Shown here in pieces: positions 6,442-12,309 of a stretch of DNA of 12,309 nucleotides. Under the pieces are notes generated by a model. The model made no database searches. It saw only the letters and a list, made by a program, of their open reading frames with translations, and was not told where the DNA came from. A program made the translations under genes and the position numbers. Position 1 is the stretch's first letter. Each line of letters begins with the position of its first letter. Where the stretch lies: NCBI GenBank assembly GCA_030145435.1, contig JAQYVQ010000088.1, positions 1-12,309 on the forward strand. Direction: 5' to 3'. Origin of the DNA: Syntrophobacteria bacterium (lineage in GTDB: Bacteria > Desulfobacterota > DSWW01).

Positions 6442-6590
6442 GTGAAAGGTAAGAGGAAAAGGTGAAAGGTACGGATCAAGATCTTAGGAGGAGATTCAGG
6501 GGAAATTCGCGTTTCGCCTGTTAAGGATGCTTCTCCAAGACATTAACCACCCCTTTGCCCTTTACCCTTTTCCCTGTGGTGGGGTACTCG
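6441..6590. repeat. Purine/pyrimidine inverted-repeat element, copy 2
   Basis: The left arm is purine-rich with the direct repeat GGTGAAAGGTA at 6441-6451 and 6461-6471. The centre GGATCAAGATCTTA (6473-6486) contains the palindrome AAGATCTT. The pyrimidine-rich right arm is 6551-6575, and a GTGGTGGGGT end lies at 6576-6585. Centre, arms and right end match copy 1 (5651-5752), but about 60 nt (6487-6545) are inserted between centre and right arm. It separates the CYTH and M24 stops. Confidence 0.7.
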
Positions 6591-6604
6591 GGGGCAGTTC
6601 GGGG

Positions 6605-7816
6605 CTATTCGACAATCACCAAATCATCCGGGAAATCGGTGATCTTTTCGGTGCCCTGGTTCGTGACGAGGTAGACGTTCTCCAGGCCGATGCCGCCCTT
6701 TCCGGGGGGGAAGAGCTTTGGCTCGATCGCGATGGTCATGCCGGGGCGGAGGGGCTCTTTGAACCCGGGGGCAAGCACGGGCCATTCGTCGAGTTCGAGG
6801 CCCACGCCATGGCCCAGGAAGTGGACCTTGTTGTCGTTGCAGCCCATGAAGTGAGGCCAGAAGGGGCTCGTGTCCTCGAAGGCCGCTACGACCTCTGCAT
6901 AGACCTCGTTGCAGGGCCTCCCGGGCTTCAGCCTGCGAACGGTCTCGTCCTGGATTTTTTGGCAGAGCCGATGGGCCTCGATCCACTCATCCGAGAGGGA
7001 CCCAAGCGCGAAGGTACGGGTCTTGTCGACGAAGTAGCCGTTGTAGCCGAAGACCACGTCCACGAGGATGGGCTCGCCCAGCTCGAGTTCCTTGCGACCC
7101 GCGCCCTGGGGCAGGGCAGGGTAGAGGCCGAGGGCCCCTACGGGCCCGTCGAAGGGCGTCGGCGAACAGGCGCTTGTCCCGCTGACCACGGGGCCGTAGT
7201 ACAGGTCCTGGTTCCATCGGCGTAAACGTAACAGCCCCTGGTGTTCACGGCATCGGAGGGCGAATTCGATCCTGGCCGAAAGATCGAGTTCGGTTCGAGA
7301 CTCCCGGATCATCCGGGGAATCTCTGCAAACACCTCTGCGTGAAGCGCGGCCGCCTTGCGCATGAACCCCAGCTCGAAAGGGGATTTCGTCTGGCGGACT
7401 CTGCGGATCAAGGCCGTGGCGTCCTCCAAGTCGGTCTGAGCCAACTGTTTCTGCAGCTGGAGGAATTCCTTGGTTGGCAGGACGTCCATTTCCAGGCCGA
7501 CGCGCGCCCCTTTCTTCCCGGCCACCCGTTTGCCAAGCGCCTGCAGGCCCGGGTACGGCCGGATCTCCCGCAGGGGGGATTCCCGTCGGGCGCGCTCGAG
7601 GCTGCGCTGCACCCACAAGACGGGGCTCTCCTCCGAGGGGATCCACAGATACCCATTCTGTGCCGTGCCGGAGAAGTAGAAGATATCCACGGGATGACAC
7701 ACGAGAGCGCCGTCGAACCCCTGCTCCCGGAGGAGGCTCTGGAACAGGGCGATTCTTCTCTCGACCTCTGCCGAAGGCGTCAGAAAGTCGCGATAGATTT
7801 CTTCTGCTCTACTCAT
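6605..7816 (-). CDS. M24-family metallopeptidase (Xaa-Pro aminopeptidase-like)
   Basis: A 403-residue cytosolic peptidase of the pita-bread fold. Residues 1-135 form the creatinase-type N-terminal domain. The catalytic domain keeps all five dinuclear-metal ligands: D253 (ILVDVVFG), D264 (YFVDKTRTF), H336 (FLGHGVGLELDEWP), E365 (IAIEPK) and E379 (IGLENVYLV). Relatives remove N-terminal residues ahead of proline or cleave X-Pro dipeptides; exact specificity is not readable here. Of two adjacent ATGs the second (7816) is preferred, since GGGAGG lies 4 nt before it and only 1 nt before the first (7819). No signal peptide. It is divergent from the DHH gene across a 125-nt promoter region, and its stop lies next to repeat copy 2. 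A dipeptide-turnover role alongside the M20 peptidase further along is plausible but unproven. Confidence 0.94.
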   Translation of the reverse strand: MSRAEEIYRDFLTPSAEVERRIALFQSLLREQGFDGALVCHPVDIFYFSGTAQNGYLWIPSEESPVLWVQRSLERARRESPLREIRPYPGLQALGKRVAGKKGARVGLEMDVLPTKEFLQLQKQLAQTDLEDATALIRRVRQTKSPFELGFMRKAAALHAEVFAEIPRMIRESRTELDLSARIEFALRCREHQGLLRLRRWNQDLYYGPVVSGTSACSPTPFDGPVGALGLYPALPQGAGRKELELGEPILVDVVFGYNGYFVDKTRTFALGSLSDEWIEAHRLCQKIQDETVRRLKPGRPCNEVYAEVVAAFEDTSPFWPHFMGCNDNKVHFLGHGVGLELDEWPVLAPGFKEPLRPGMTIAIEPKLFPPGKGGIGLENVYLVTNQGTEKITDFPDDLVIVE

Positions 7817-7820
7817 CATG

Positions 7821-7826
7821 CCTCCC
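7821..7826 (-). promoter_or_regulatory. Ribosome binding site selecting the second ATG of the M24 gene
   Basis: GGGAGG on the minus strand lies 1 nt before the ATG at 7819 and 4 nt before the ATG at 7816. The larger spacing is more workable, so the second start is favoured. Confidence 0.6.
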
Positions 7827-7855
7827 TGATTCCTTCATGAGGGTTGCCGGATCGT

Positions 7856-7884
7856 TTGTCAAGGAATAGGGGATTCGTTATCCT
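7856..7884 (+). promoter_or_regulatory. Sigma70-type promoter for the DHH-DedA operon
   Basis: TTGTCA (7856-7861), a 17-nt spacer, then TATCCT (7879-7884), 57 nt before the DHH start. Matches to consensus are five of six and four of six. The -35 overlaps a perfect TTGACA on the minus strand (7862-7857), facing the M24 gene but without a good -10 at the right distance. Confidence 0.45.
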
Positions 7885-7941
7885 GACCGGATGGACAGAG
7901 AAAGAAACAGGCTCATCTAAGGAACTAGAAAGGCCATTCTC

Positions 7942-9000
7942 ATGACAGGACCTGACAAGACCCCTTCCGCAGGGGAGTTCGTGAAGATCGTGACCCATGA
8001 CGATTTCGACGGGGTCGTGTCGGCCGCACTGTGCAGTCTTGCGAACAGGATCGATAACTTCATGTTTTCCGGGCCTGTGTCCATCCTGGACCCTGGCCTC
8101 GAGGTGGGAGCGGATACGATTGTCTGCGATCTGCCTCATCATCCCGCCGCCGGGCTCTGGTTCGACCACCACAGCGGGAACCTAGAAGACTATCGCCTTA
8201 AGGGGGGCGATCCGGAGGCCGTACGAGACACCTTTGGGGAGGAGAAGAGCTGTGCCAGGGTGATATACCGCTATTACCTGGAGCAGGGGTTCGCCTTCCC
8301 GACGTTCATGGGTACGACGGTCGAGGAGACGGACACGGTCGACAGCTTTGACTACAAGGACCTCGAGGATTGGCAGCGCGAGACGCCGGGCAAGCTAATT
8401 TCCGACTCGCTTCGAATCACCTTCCGTTCGCGGGGAGAACGAAACCGGTACATGCGTCATCTCATCCGCAGAATCCGCGAGGCCCCTCTCGAAGAGGTGC
8501 TGTCCGACCCCGAGGTCGAGGAGAAGTCCCGTCTCTATCGGGAGATGGAGGAAAAGAGCCGTTCCCTCATCGAGCGGATGGCCGCCTTTCTGCCGGAGGA
8601 TGCGGAGCAGGAGGTGATTCTTCTGGACACCACGGGCCTCAAGCATGCACCGTACATCATCAAGAGCCTGGCCTTTCTCTCTTACCCGAAGGCGGTGGCG
8701 GTTCTCGAGGTGAAGTGCATGTTTCGTCAGAAACGCAAGACCAATGACCTTGCGTTCTCCATGTCCCTGAGCCCCAGCCTGGAACTCGGCTCTTCGGAGA
8801 AAGATGTGGGGGAGATCATGCGCTCCCTGAACATGGGCGATGGACACCGGGGGGCCGGGGCCGGCAGAATCCAGTGCAAGTCTAAAGCAGAGATGATGAA
8901 ACAGAAAGAACAGATCCTCCAGAAGATCCTCGGCATGTGGGGGAATCAGCGGGCCAAATCTTTGGAAGCGGGTCCCTCGGGGGAAGGCCGTTCCGAGTAG
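7942..9000 (+). CDS. DHH-family phosphoesterase
   Basis: A 352-residue cytosolic protein of the DHH superfamily (RecJ, nanoRNase, pyrophosphatase and exopolyphosphatase relatives), which cleaves phosphodiester or phosphoanhydride bonds with two manganese ions. Motif I is HDDFDG (residues 19-24, the HxDxDG form), motif II has D63 in VCDLP, motif III is FDHHSG (74-79), and the acidic motif IV is probably ETDTVD (129-134). Near the C-terminus GDGHRGAGAG (299-308) resembles the DHHA1 substrate-binding GGGH motif, with one Gly replaced by Asp. A charged helical linker (about 165-225) joins the domains. The substrate (oligoribonucleotide, cyclic dinucleotide product, or polyphosphate) is not evident. 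The ATG at 7942 has AAAGG 8 nt upstream. DedA follows in the same reading frame after a TAG and 9 nt, implying co-transcription. Confidence 0.88.
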   Translation: MTGPDKTPSAGEFVKIVTHDDFDGVVSAALCSLANRIDNFMFSGPVSILDPGLEVGADTIVCDLPHHPAAGLWFDHHSGNLEDYRLKGGDPEAVRDTFGEEKSCARVIYRYYLEQGFAFPTFMGTTVEETDTVDSFDYKDLEDWQRETPGKLISDSLRITFRSRGERNRYMRHLIRRIREAPLEEVLSDPEVEEKSRLYREMEEKSRSLIERMAAFLPEDAEQEVILLDTTGLKHAPYIIKSLAFLSYPKAVAVLEVKCMFRQKRKTNDLAFSMSLSPSLELGSSEKDVGEIMRSLNMGDGHRGAGAGRIQCKSKAEMMKQKEQILQKILGMWGNQRAKSLEAGPSGEGRSE

Positions 9001-9009
9001 GGGGGAGTC

Positions 9010-9609
9010 TTGGAGTCGCTCGAAGGCACGCTGCCGTACCTGGTCCGGTACTCCTACCTGGGGGTATACGGGCTGATCCTCATGTTCAGCACTGTGCTGC
9101 CCTTTTCGAAGACGCTCGTGATCGTGGCTGCAGGCATTCTGGCCTCCCAGGGCATCGGCAGCCTTCCCGTCTACCTCATGGTTTCGCTCGCAGGACTCGT
9201 GACAGCGGACAGCGTCTACTACTCGCTGGGCTATTTCTTCGGGGAAAGGGTCTTGGGATGGAAGACCTTTTCGGGACCGCGAAACCAGCAGAGATTCCGC
9301 GAGGCGGAAACGCGCTTCCGAAGGCATGATGCGTTCGCCGTCTTCTCGGTGCGTTTCCTTCCTTTTCTCAGGTGCCCCATCTTCGTCGTTGCCGGCATGA
9401 GCCGGATGTTCCCCTTGCGATTTCTCCTGGCGGATTTTCTGTCGGCCTGCCTGCTCGCGCCCGTGGCGATCTCTTTGGGGTACTTCTTCGGGGAGAACCG
9501 CGAGTTGCTCGTCCGGTACGTGAAGGAGGGGGAATACGTCCTGGGCCTGCTCGTGTGTCTCTTGCTCGTCTTCCTGTTCCTCTTCCCAAGAAGGCCGAAG
9601 AGAGACTAG
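9010..9609 (+). CDS. DedA-family (VTT domain) inner-membrane protein
   Basis: A 199-residue polytopic membrane protein with hydrophobic segments near 17-44, 53-76, 109-130, 136-158 and 177-192. The DedA signature VRFLPFLRCPIFVVAGM (114-130) carries the two conserved arginines R115 and R121 plus P118 and G129, preceded by TADSVYYSLGYFFG (65-78). DedA proteins act in membrane homeostasis and lipid (undecaprenyl-phosphate or phospholipid) translocation. The Glu usually found in the first re-entrant segment (P-x-x-GE-type) is not seen: the matching stretch reads LPFSKTLVIVAAG, with Thr at that place. The start is TTG, with GGGGGAG just 2 nt before it; no ATG or GTG fits, because an in-frame TAG at 8998-9000 blocks upstream extension. 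It is probably translationally coupled to the DHH gene. The stop overlaps that of the convergent M20 gene. Confidence 0.85.
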   Translation: MESLEGTLPYLVRYSYLGVYGLILMFSTVLPFSKTLVIVAAGILASQGIGSLPVYLMVSLAGLVTADSVYYSLGYFFGERVLGWKTFSGPRNQQRFREAETRFRRHDAFAVFSVRFLPFLRCPIFVVAGMSRMFPLRFLLADFLSACLLAPVAISLGYFFGENRELLVRYVKEGEYVLGLLVCLLLVFLFLFPRRPKRD

Positions 9610-10970
9610 CGTTCTGTACACAGACGCGCCACCAGGTCGAAGAGGACCCGAACGCCGAAGAAGAACCCCTCCACCGGAATTCGTTCGTTGTGCCCGTGCA
9701 TGAGATCGATGAAATGGAAGCCTTCCGGCAGCTTGACGGGAGAGAAGCCAAAACACCGGGTGCCCAGTCGGCTGTAGTGGCTTGCATCGGTGAATCCCGG
9801 AACCATGTTGGGGACCACGACGGCAGATGGGTCGTGGTGGCGCAGGACATCGCTCATGGCTCCAAGGATCGGGTCATCCGGCGGTGCCCAGACGGCCGGT
9901 TTGAACTCGAGGATCTCGATTTCGTAATCGTCTCCAATGACGGCCGTAACCTCCCGCAGGAAGTCCTCCCGGGTCTGTCCCGGCAGGACACGGCCGTCGA
10001 CCTCCAGGGTGGCCTCTGAAGGGAGGACGTTCACCTTCTCACCTCCCCGGATGATCGTCGGGTTCGCGGTGTTGTGGAGGGTCGCATAGAGCATGCGGGC
10101 CAATCCCTTGTCCGGAATGATCTTGTCGAGGATCAGCCGGCTCAAGCGCCGGTTCAGCACCTGCCGGAGCACCAGCCCCTTCGGGAAGGGTTGATGGCCG
10201 GCCATGGTTTCGACAAAGACGGCAGCCTGCGGTGTACAATGGAACGGGAGTCTCTGCGACCCGAGTCTCTGAGCCGCCTTTCCGATCTTGCCCACGGCTC
10301 CCTCCCAGTTTGGCAGTGAGCCGTGCCCTGGTGCGCCCTTTGCCTTGAGACGCAGCCAGCAGATCCCCTTCTCGGCTATCTGTACGGGATAGAAGTGTTT
10401 CCCGTCTGCGATCCGGCTGAAGCCACCGATCTCCCCGAGGGCGTACTCGGCCCTGACCTTCTCCGGGTGTTGCTCCACGAGCCAACCCGAGCCGTACCCT
10501 CCCCCTGTTTCCTCATCCGCCACGGCCGCAAACACGAGGTCGCGTTTCAGCCCGGCCTTGTGCCGGCTGAGCAGGATGACGGTCATGAGGCTCATGATGG
10601 CCATGTGTTTCATGTCCAGCGCGCCCCTGCCCCACACGAAGCCGTCCGCCAGGACCCCACCGAAGGGGTCGTGGGTCCAGTAGGGCCTTTCCGCGGCCAC
10701 CACATCCAGGTGGGCGTTCAGCAAGAGGGGCGGCAGGGAACCGTCGCCGCGGAGCCGGCACACCAGGTTCGCCCGGCGAGGAGCACTCTCCAGAATCTCA
10801 TAATCGATCCGCTCCTTCTCGAGGATTGCGCCGAGGTATTCGCAGGCCTCCCGTTCGTTTCCCGGAGGATTGGTCGTGTCGAAGCGAAGGAGGTTCCGGA
10901 AGTACTCCAGGGACTCGTCGAAGACGGCCTTCCATTCGGACTCAGGGATCGAGAGGGGTTCCTTCGCCAT
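9606..10970 (-). CDS. M20-family zinc metallopeptidase
   Basis: A 454-residue cytosolic amidohydrolase/peptidase (carboxypeptidase G2, ArgE, DapE and carnosinase relatives). Residues expected for the two-zinc site are present: H87 and D89 in LLLNAHLDVV, D119 in GRGALDMKH, E153 (base) and E154 in ADEETGGG, a likely ligand E180 in ALGEIGGF, and H427 in MHGHNERIP. The lid/dimerisation domain spans about 200-330, with APGHGSLP (213-220). Specificity is not readable; a general dipeptidase or carboxypeptidase is the safest call. The start at 10970 has AGGAGG 6 nt upstream, so 22 extra in-frame codons back to 11036, rich in Lys, Glu and Pro, are rejected. It is convergent with DedA, sharing CTAG at 9606-9609. 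Confidence 0.94.
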   Translation of the reverse strand: MAKEPLSIPESEWKAVFDESLEYFRNLLRFDTTNPPGNEREACEYLGAILEKERIDYEILESAPRRANLVCRLRGDGSLPPLLLNAHLDVVAAERPYWTHDPFGGVLADGFVWGRGALDMKHMAIMSLMTVILLSRHKAGLKRDLVFAAVADEETGGGYGSGWLVEQHPEKVRAEYALGEIGGFSRIADGKHFYPVQIAEKGICWLRLKAKGAPGHGSLPNWEGAVGKIGKAAQRLGSQRLPFHCTPQAAVFVETMAGHQPFPKGLVLRQVLNRRLSRLILDKIIPDKGLARMLYATLHNTANPTIIRGGEKVNVLPSEATLEVDGRVLPGQTREDFLREVTAVIGDDYEIEILEFKPAVWAPPDDPILGAMSDVLRHHDPSAVVVPNMVPGFTDASHYSRLGTRCFGFSPVKLPEGFHFIDLMHGHNERIPVEGFFFGVRVLFDLVARLCTER

Positions 10971-10976
10971 GTTGAG

Positions 10977-10982
10977 CCTCCT
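10977..10982 (-). promoter_or_regulatory. Ribosome binding site fixing the M20 start
   Basis: AGGAGG on the minus strand lies 6 nt before the ATG at 10968-10970, so the upstream in-frame ATG at 11036 is unlikely to be used. Confidence 0.8.
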
Positions 10983-11089
10983 CTTGGGGGGGGGATCCCC
11001 CTCTTGCGATTCGCATTTTTCCTGCTTTTCTGGCACCCTACAACGATTAGCTCATCCCAGCCCGCATGTTGCATGAAGCCTTCTTTCTG

Positions 11090-11175
11090 CTAGCGGCGTA
11101 ATCACGCGAGTTCGGGCGAGTGCGGTATCCCCGAACTCTACCTCGCTACGAAGTCTTGCGCAATATGCGGGCTAG
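11090..11175. repeat. CTAG-bounded extragenic repeat with internal hairpin
   Basis: It starts CTAGCGGCGTAATCACGCGA (11090-11109) and ends TTGCGCAATATGCGGGCTAG (11156-11175), so CTAG and the wider CTAGC/GCTAG lie at both ends. Inside, GAGTTCGGG (11108-11116) pairs perfectly with CCCGAACTC (11130-11138) around 13 nt; TTGCGCAA is a further 8-bp palindrome. From memory the GCGCAATATGCGGGCTAG end recurs in deltaproteobacterial intergenic DNA; unverified here. It has no coding capacity. Confidence 0.5.
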
Positions 11176-11311
11176 TGTCCTGTCGCAGAAATAGTGATGC
11201 ACAGGTTAGCTTCGTAATTGGGGACAGCCACCGATTTCCCCACTACGCTAACCATCAATTCGGGTTCAGGAAATCGGTGGCTGTCCCCAATTACGTCTGG
11301 GACAGGACACT
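11174..11311. repeat. Nested inverted-repeat element (REP/MITE-like)
   Basis: Outer arms AGTGTCCTGTC (11174-11184) and GACAGGACACT (11301-11311) are perfect 11-bp inverted repeats. Inside, 11213-11239 and 11269-11295 are perfectly complementary over 27 nt (core GGGGACAGCCACCGATTT), leaving a 29-nt loop. The long exact pairing indicates recent origin or selection for structure. The GGGGACAG-type motif resembles palindromes that travel with REP-associated (Y1 Tnp-like) transposases; no transposase is present, so it would be a non-autonomous copy. Confidence 0.8.
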
Positions 11312-11380
11312 GGGTTGAAAGGGTCTTTCTGTAAAGCAAGAGCGGGGAATTGCCGATATTCTAGGGTGAAGGGGAGTGCG

Positions 11381-12309
11381 ATGCCGCGCGAGAGAAAAGT
11401 CATCCTGCCGGCAAGAAAGCCGGCTCGACGTACGTACGGTCCGGGCGCCAGGCTGAAGGAGGCGGGAAAGAAGGGTTTGGGGTTTCTCGTGAAGGGGATC
11501 CCTGCCCGTTGCGCCAATGCCAGCTACAACGCCTACAGCCGGATCTACCAGGGCCAGCTCCGCATGGGCCTCCCCGTGTCGAAGAAGCTCCTGAGGAGCC
11601 AGGAAGACATTCGGAACCGGTCTGCAGCGAAACTGGCGCTCTCCCTGTATCACATCTTTTTTCACAAAACAGAGACCCGAATCCCGAGGAACGAGATCAA
11701 GCTGGTTCTGCTCGACGAACTGGACAAGGGGAGGATCCGTCTGACGGAAGACGTGATTTTCCTGAGCGAGGAAGAGCTGAGACACCTGGCATCCGCTCGT
11801 TTCCACATCCCGAGTCAAGCCCTTCACGGAATCGTTGCCGAGGCCCGTCGTCGAAGGATCCTCAAAGAGACCCTGAGAGAGCACCGGGCGCCGGCCTATT
11901 TCGAGAGTGAAATCGAAGAAAGCGAGGAGAACGGACGGGGCGACTACGAGATTGTGCACTACAGGGACTTCACAGACGAAGGTAAGTCCATCGGCTTCCG
12001 CCGGCTTGCCAGCATGGAAGCGGTGACCTCCGGGGACAACCGCCCTTCGCTCGTGATGGTTCCCGGAATCGGAGCCAACAGCGATTGTTACAACCTCAAC
12101 AACCGCCACTCCATGGCAAAAGACCTTGCCGACCTGGGGTTCTGGGTCTACCTGTTCGATCCGAGAGGCATGGGGGTCAACCACGGGCAGTTCGACCCCT
12201 TCCTGACCATCGACACCCTGATCGATCACGACCTTGCTGCTGTTTCCCGGTTCATTTTTAAGCGATCTCGGGGGAAACCTTTGATTCTGGTCAGCCACAG
12301 CATGGGAGG
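11381..12309 (+). CDS. Alpha/beta-hydrolase fold protein, 3' end beyond window
   Basis: At least 309 residues, open at the window edge. The hydrolase core begins near residue 220: SLVMVPGIGANSDCY (strand and oxyanion-type loop), WVYLFDPRGMGVN, then LILVSHSMGG at the edge, whose Ser is the nucleophile of the GxSxG-like elbow (SHSMG). Catalytic acid and histidine would lie past the end. The layout recalls lipase- or PHA-synthase-like hydrolases, but the substrate is unknown. The first 200 or so residues are unusual: a basic start (MPRERKVILPARKPARR), then helical charged sequence (SAAKLALSLYHIFFHKTE, EEELRHLASARF) with no signal peptide or family I recognise. The start at 11381 has AAGGGGAG 4 nt upstream. 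The opposite strand carries a long open frame (11291-12298) that is an antisense shadow. Confidence 0.88.
   Translation, partial: MPRERKVILPARKPARRTYGPGARLKEAGKKGLGFLVKGIPARCANASYNAYSRIYQGQLRMGLPVSKKLLRSQEDIRNRSAAKLALSLYHIFFHKTETRIPRNEIKLVLLDELDKGRIRLTEDVIFLSEEELRHLASARFHIPSQALHGIVAEARRRRILKETLREHRAPAYFESEIEESEENGRGDYEIVHYRDFTDEGKSIGFRRLASMEAVTSGDNRPSLVMVPGIGANSDCYNLNNRHSMAKDLADLGFWVYLFDPRGMGVNHGQFDPFLTIDTLIDHDLAAVSRFIFKRSRGKPLILVSHSMG

Larger units (their letters stand above)
10983..11380. other. Gene-free interval with two palindromic repeat elements
   Basis: No credible gene lies here. From left to right it holds M20 leader DNA (10983-11089), a CTAG-bounded repeat (11090-11175), a nested inverted-repeat element (11174-11311) and the leader of the hydrolase gene (11312-11380) with a purine-rich ribosome-binding site. 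I find no promoter I would defend, although divergent promoters must lie here or within the repeats. Confidence 0.6.

Noticed and set aside
5651..6590. CRISPR array from AAAGGT-type repeats
   Set aside because: Units are degenerate heptads forming inverted arms, not regularly spaced 23-40 nt repeats with unique spacers; no cas genes.
7942..9609. Anti-phage defence module made of DHH nuclease plus membrane effector
   Set aside because: DHH phosphoesterases and DedA proteins are common housekeeping families; no sensor, NTPase or mobile-element context supports a defence role.
8395..9756. Minus-strand open frame of 453 codons opposite DHH and DedA
   Set aside because: Low-complexity Glu/Gln/Arg/His-rich translation, antisense to two genes with recognisable motifs; typical shadow in GC-rich DNA.
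11108..11138. Rho-independent terminator at the 9-bp hairpin
   Set aside because: The loop is 13 nt, neither side has a U-tract, and no gene ends nearby; better explained as part of the repeat element.
11291..12298. Long minus-strand open frame (335 codons) opposite the hydrolase gene
   Set aside because: The plus strand encodes clear hydrolase motifs (SHSMGG, DPRGMG) with a good ribosome-binding site; the minus frame has no family resemblance and runs into the palindromic repeat.

Overview
The window looks like chromosomal DNA of a GC-rich anaerobic bacterium, most likely a Desulfobacterota (deltaproteobacterial) lineage. The clues are a free-standing large subunit of a B12-dependent acyl-CoA mutase, the remnant of a corrinoid/folate methyltransferase-type gene, a GH57/DUF3536 protein, and several extragenic repeat types that I associate with such genomes. 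The taxonomic call is inference. No phage, plasmid, CRISPR, rRNA, tRNA or transposase gene is visible.

Layout: (1) Positions 1-655 hold decayed DNA: a truncated pterin-binding methyltransferase gene (312 to about 569) lying between two diverged direct copies of an unidentified repeat, with a hairpin near the window edge. (2) A GH57/DUF3536 gene (700-3159, +) converges on methylmalonyl-CoA mutase large subunit (3189-4859, -). (3) A divergent small membrane-anchored protein of unknown function (5096-5659, +) and a CYTH-domain triphosphate-binding protein (5799-6404, +) follow. Each is trailed by a copy of the same purine/pyrimidine inverted-repeat element, and the CYTH stop codon lies inside another extragenic repeat. 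(4) An M24 metallopeptidase (6605-7816, -) is divergent from a DHH-family phosphoesterase (7942-9000, +), which is followed after 9 nt by a DedA-family membrane protein (9010-9609, +, TTG start). (5) An M20 metallopeptidase (9606-10970, -) converges on DedA, and the two stop codons share one CTAG. (6) A 410-bp gene-free stretch (10971-11380) carries two abutting palindromic repeat elements. (7) The 5' part of an alpha/beta-hydrolase gene with an unusually long N-terminal region (11381 to the window end, +) runs off the edge.

The genes mostly look like independent housekeeping units: acyl-CoA rearrangement, peptide turnover, phosphoester hydrolysis, membrane homeostasis and alpha-glucan chemistry. 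The only convincing operon is DHH-DedA. I see no complete, clearly new multi-gene system. The most distinctive content is between genes: at least four kinds of short repeat, two of which supply the last codons of the gene they touch, plus repeat-bounded gene debris at the left edge. Functional calls rest on family motifs read by eye. Promoter and riboswitch-like calls are tentative.
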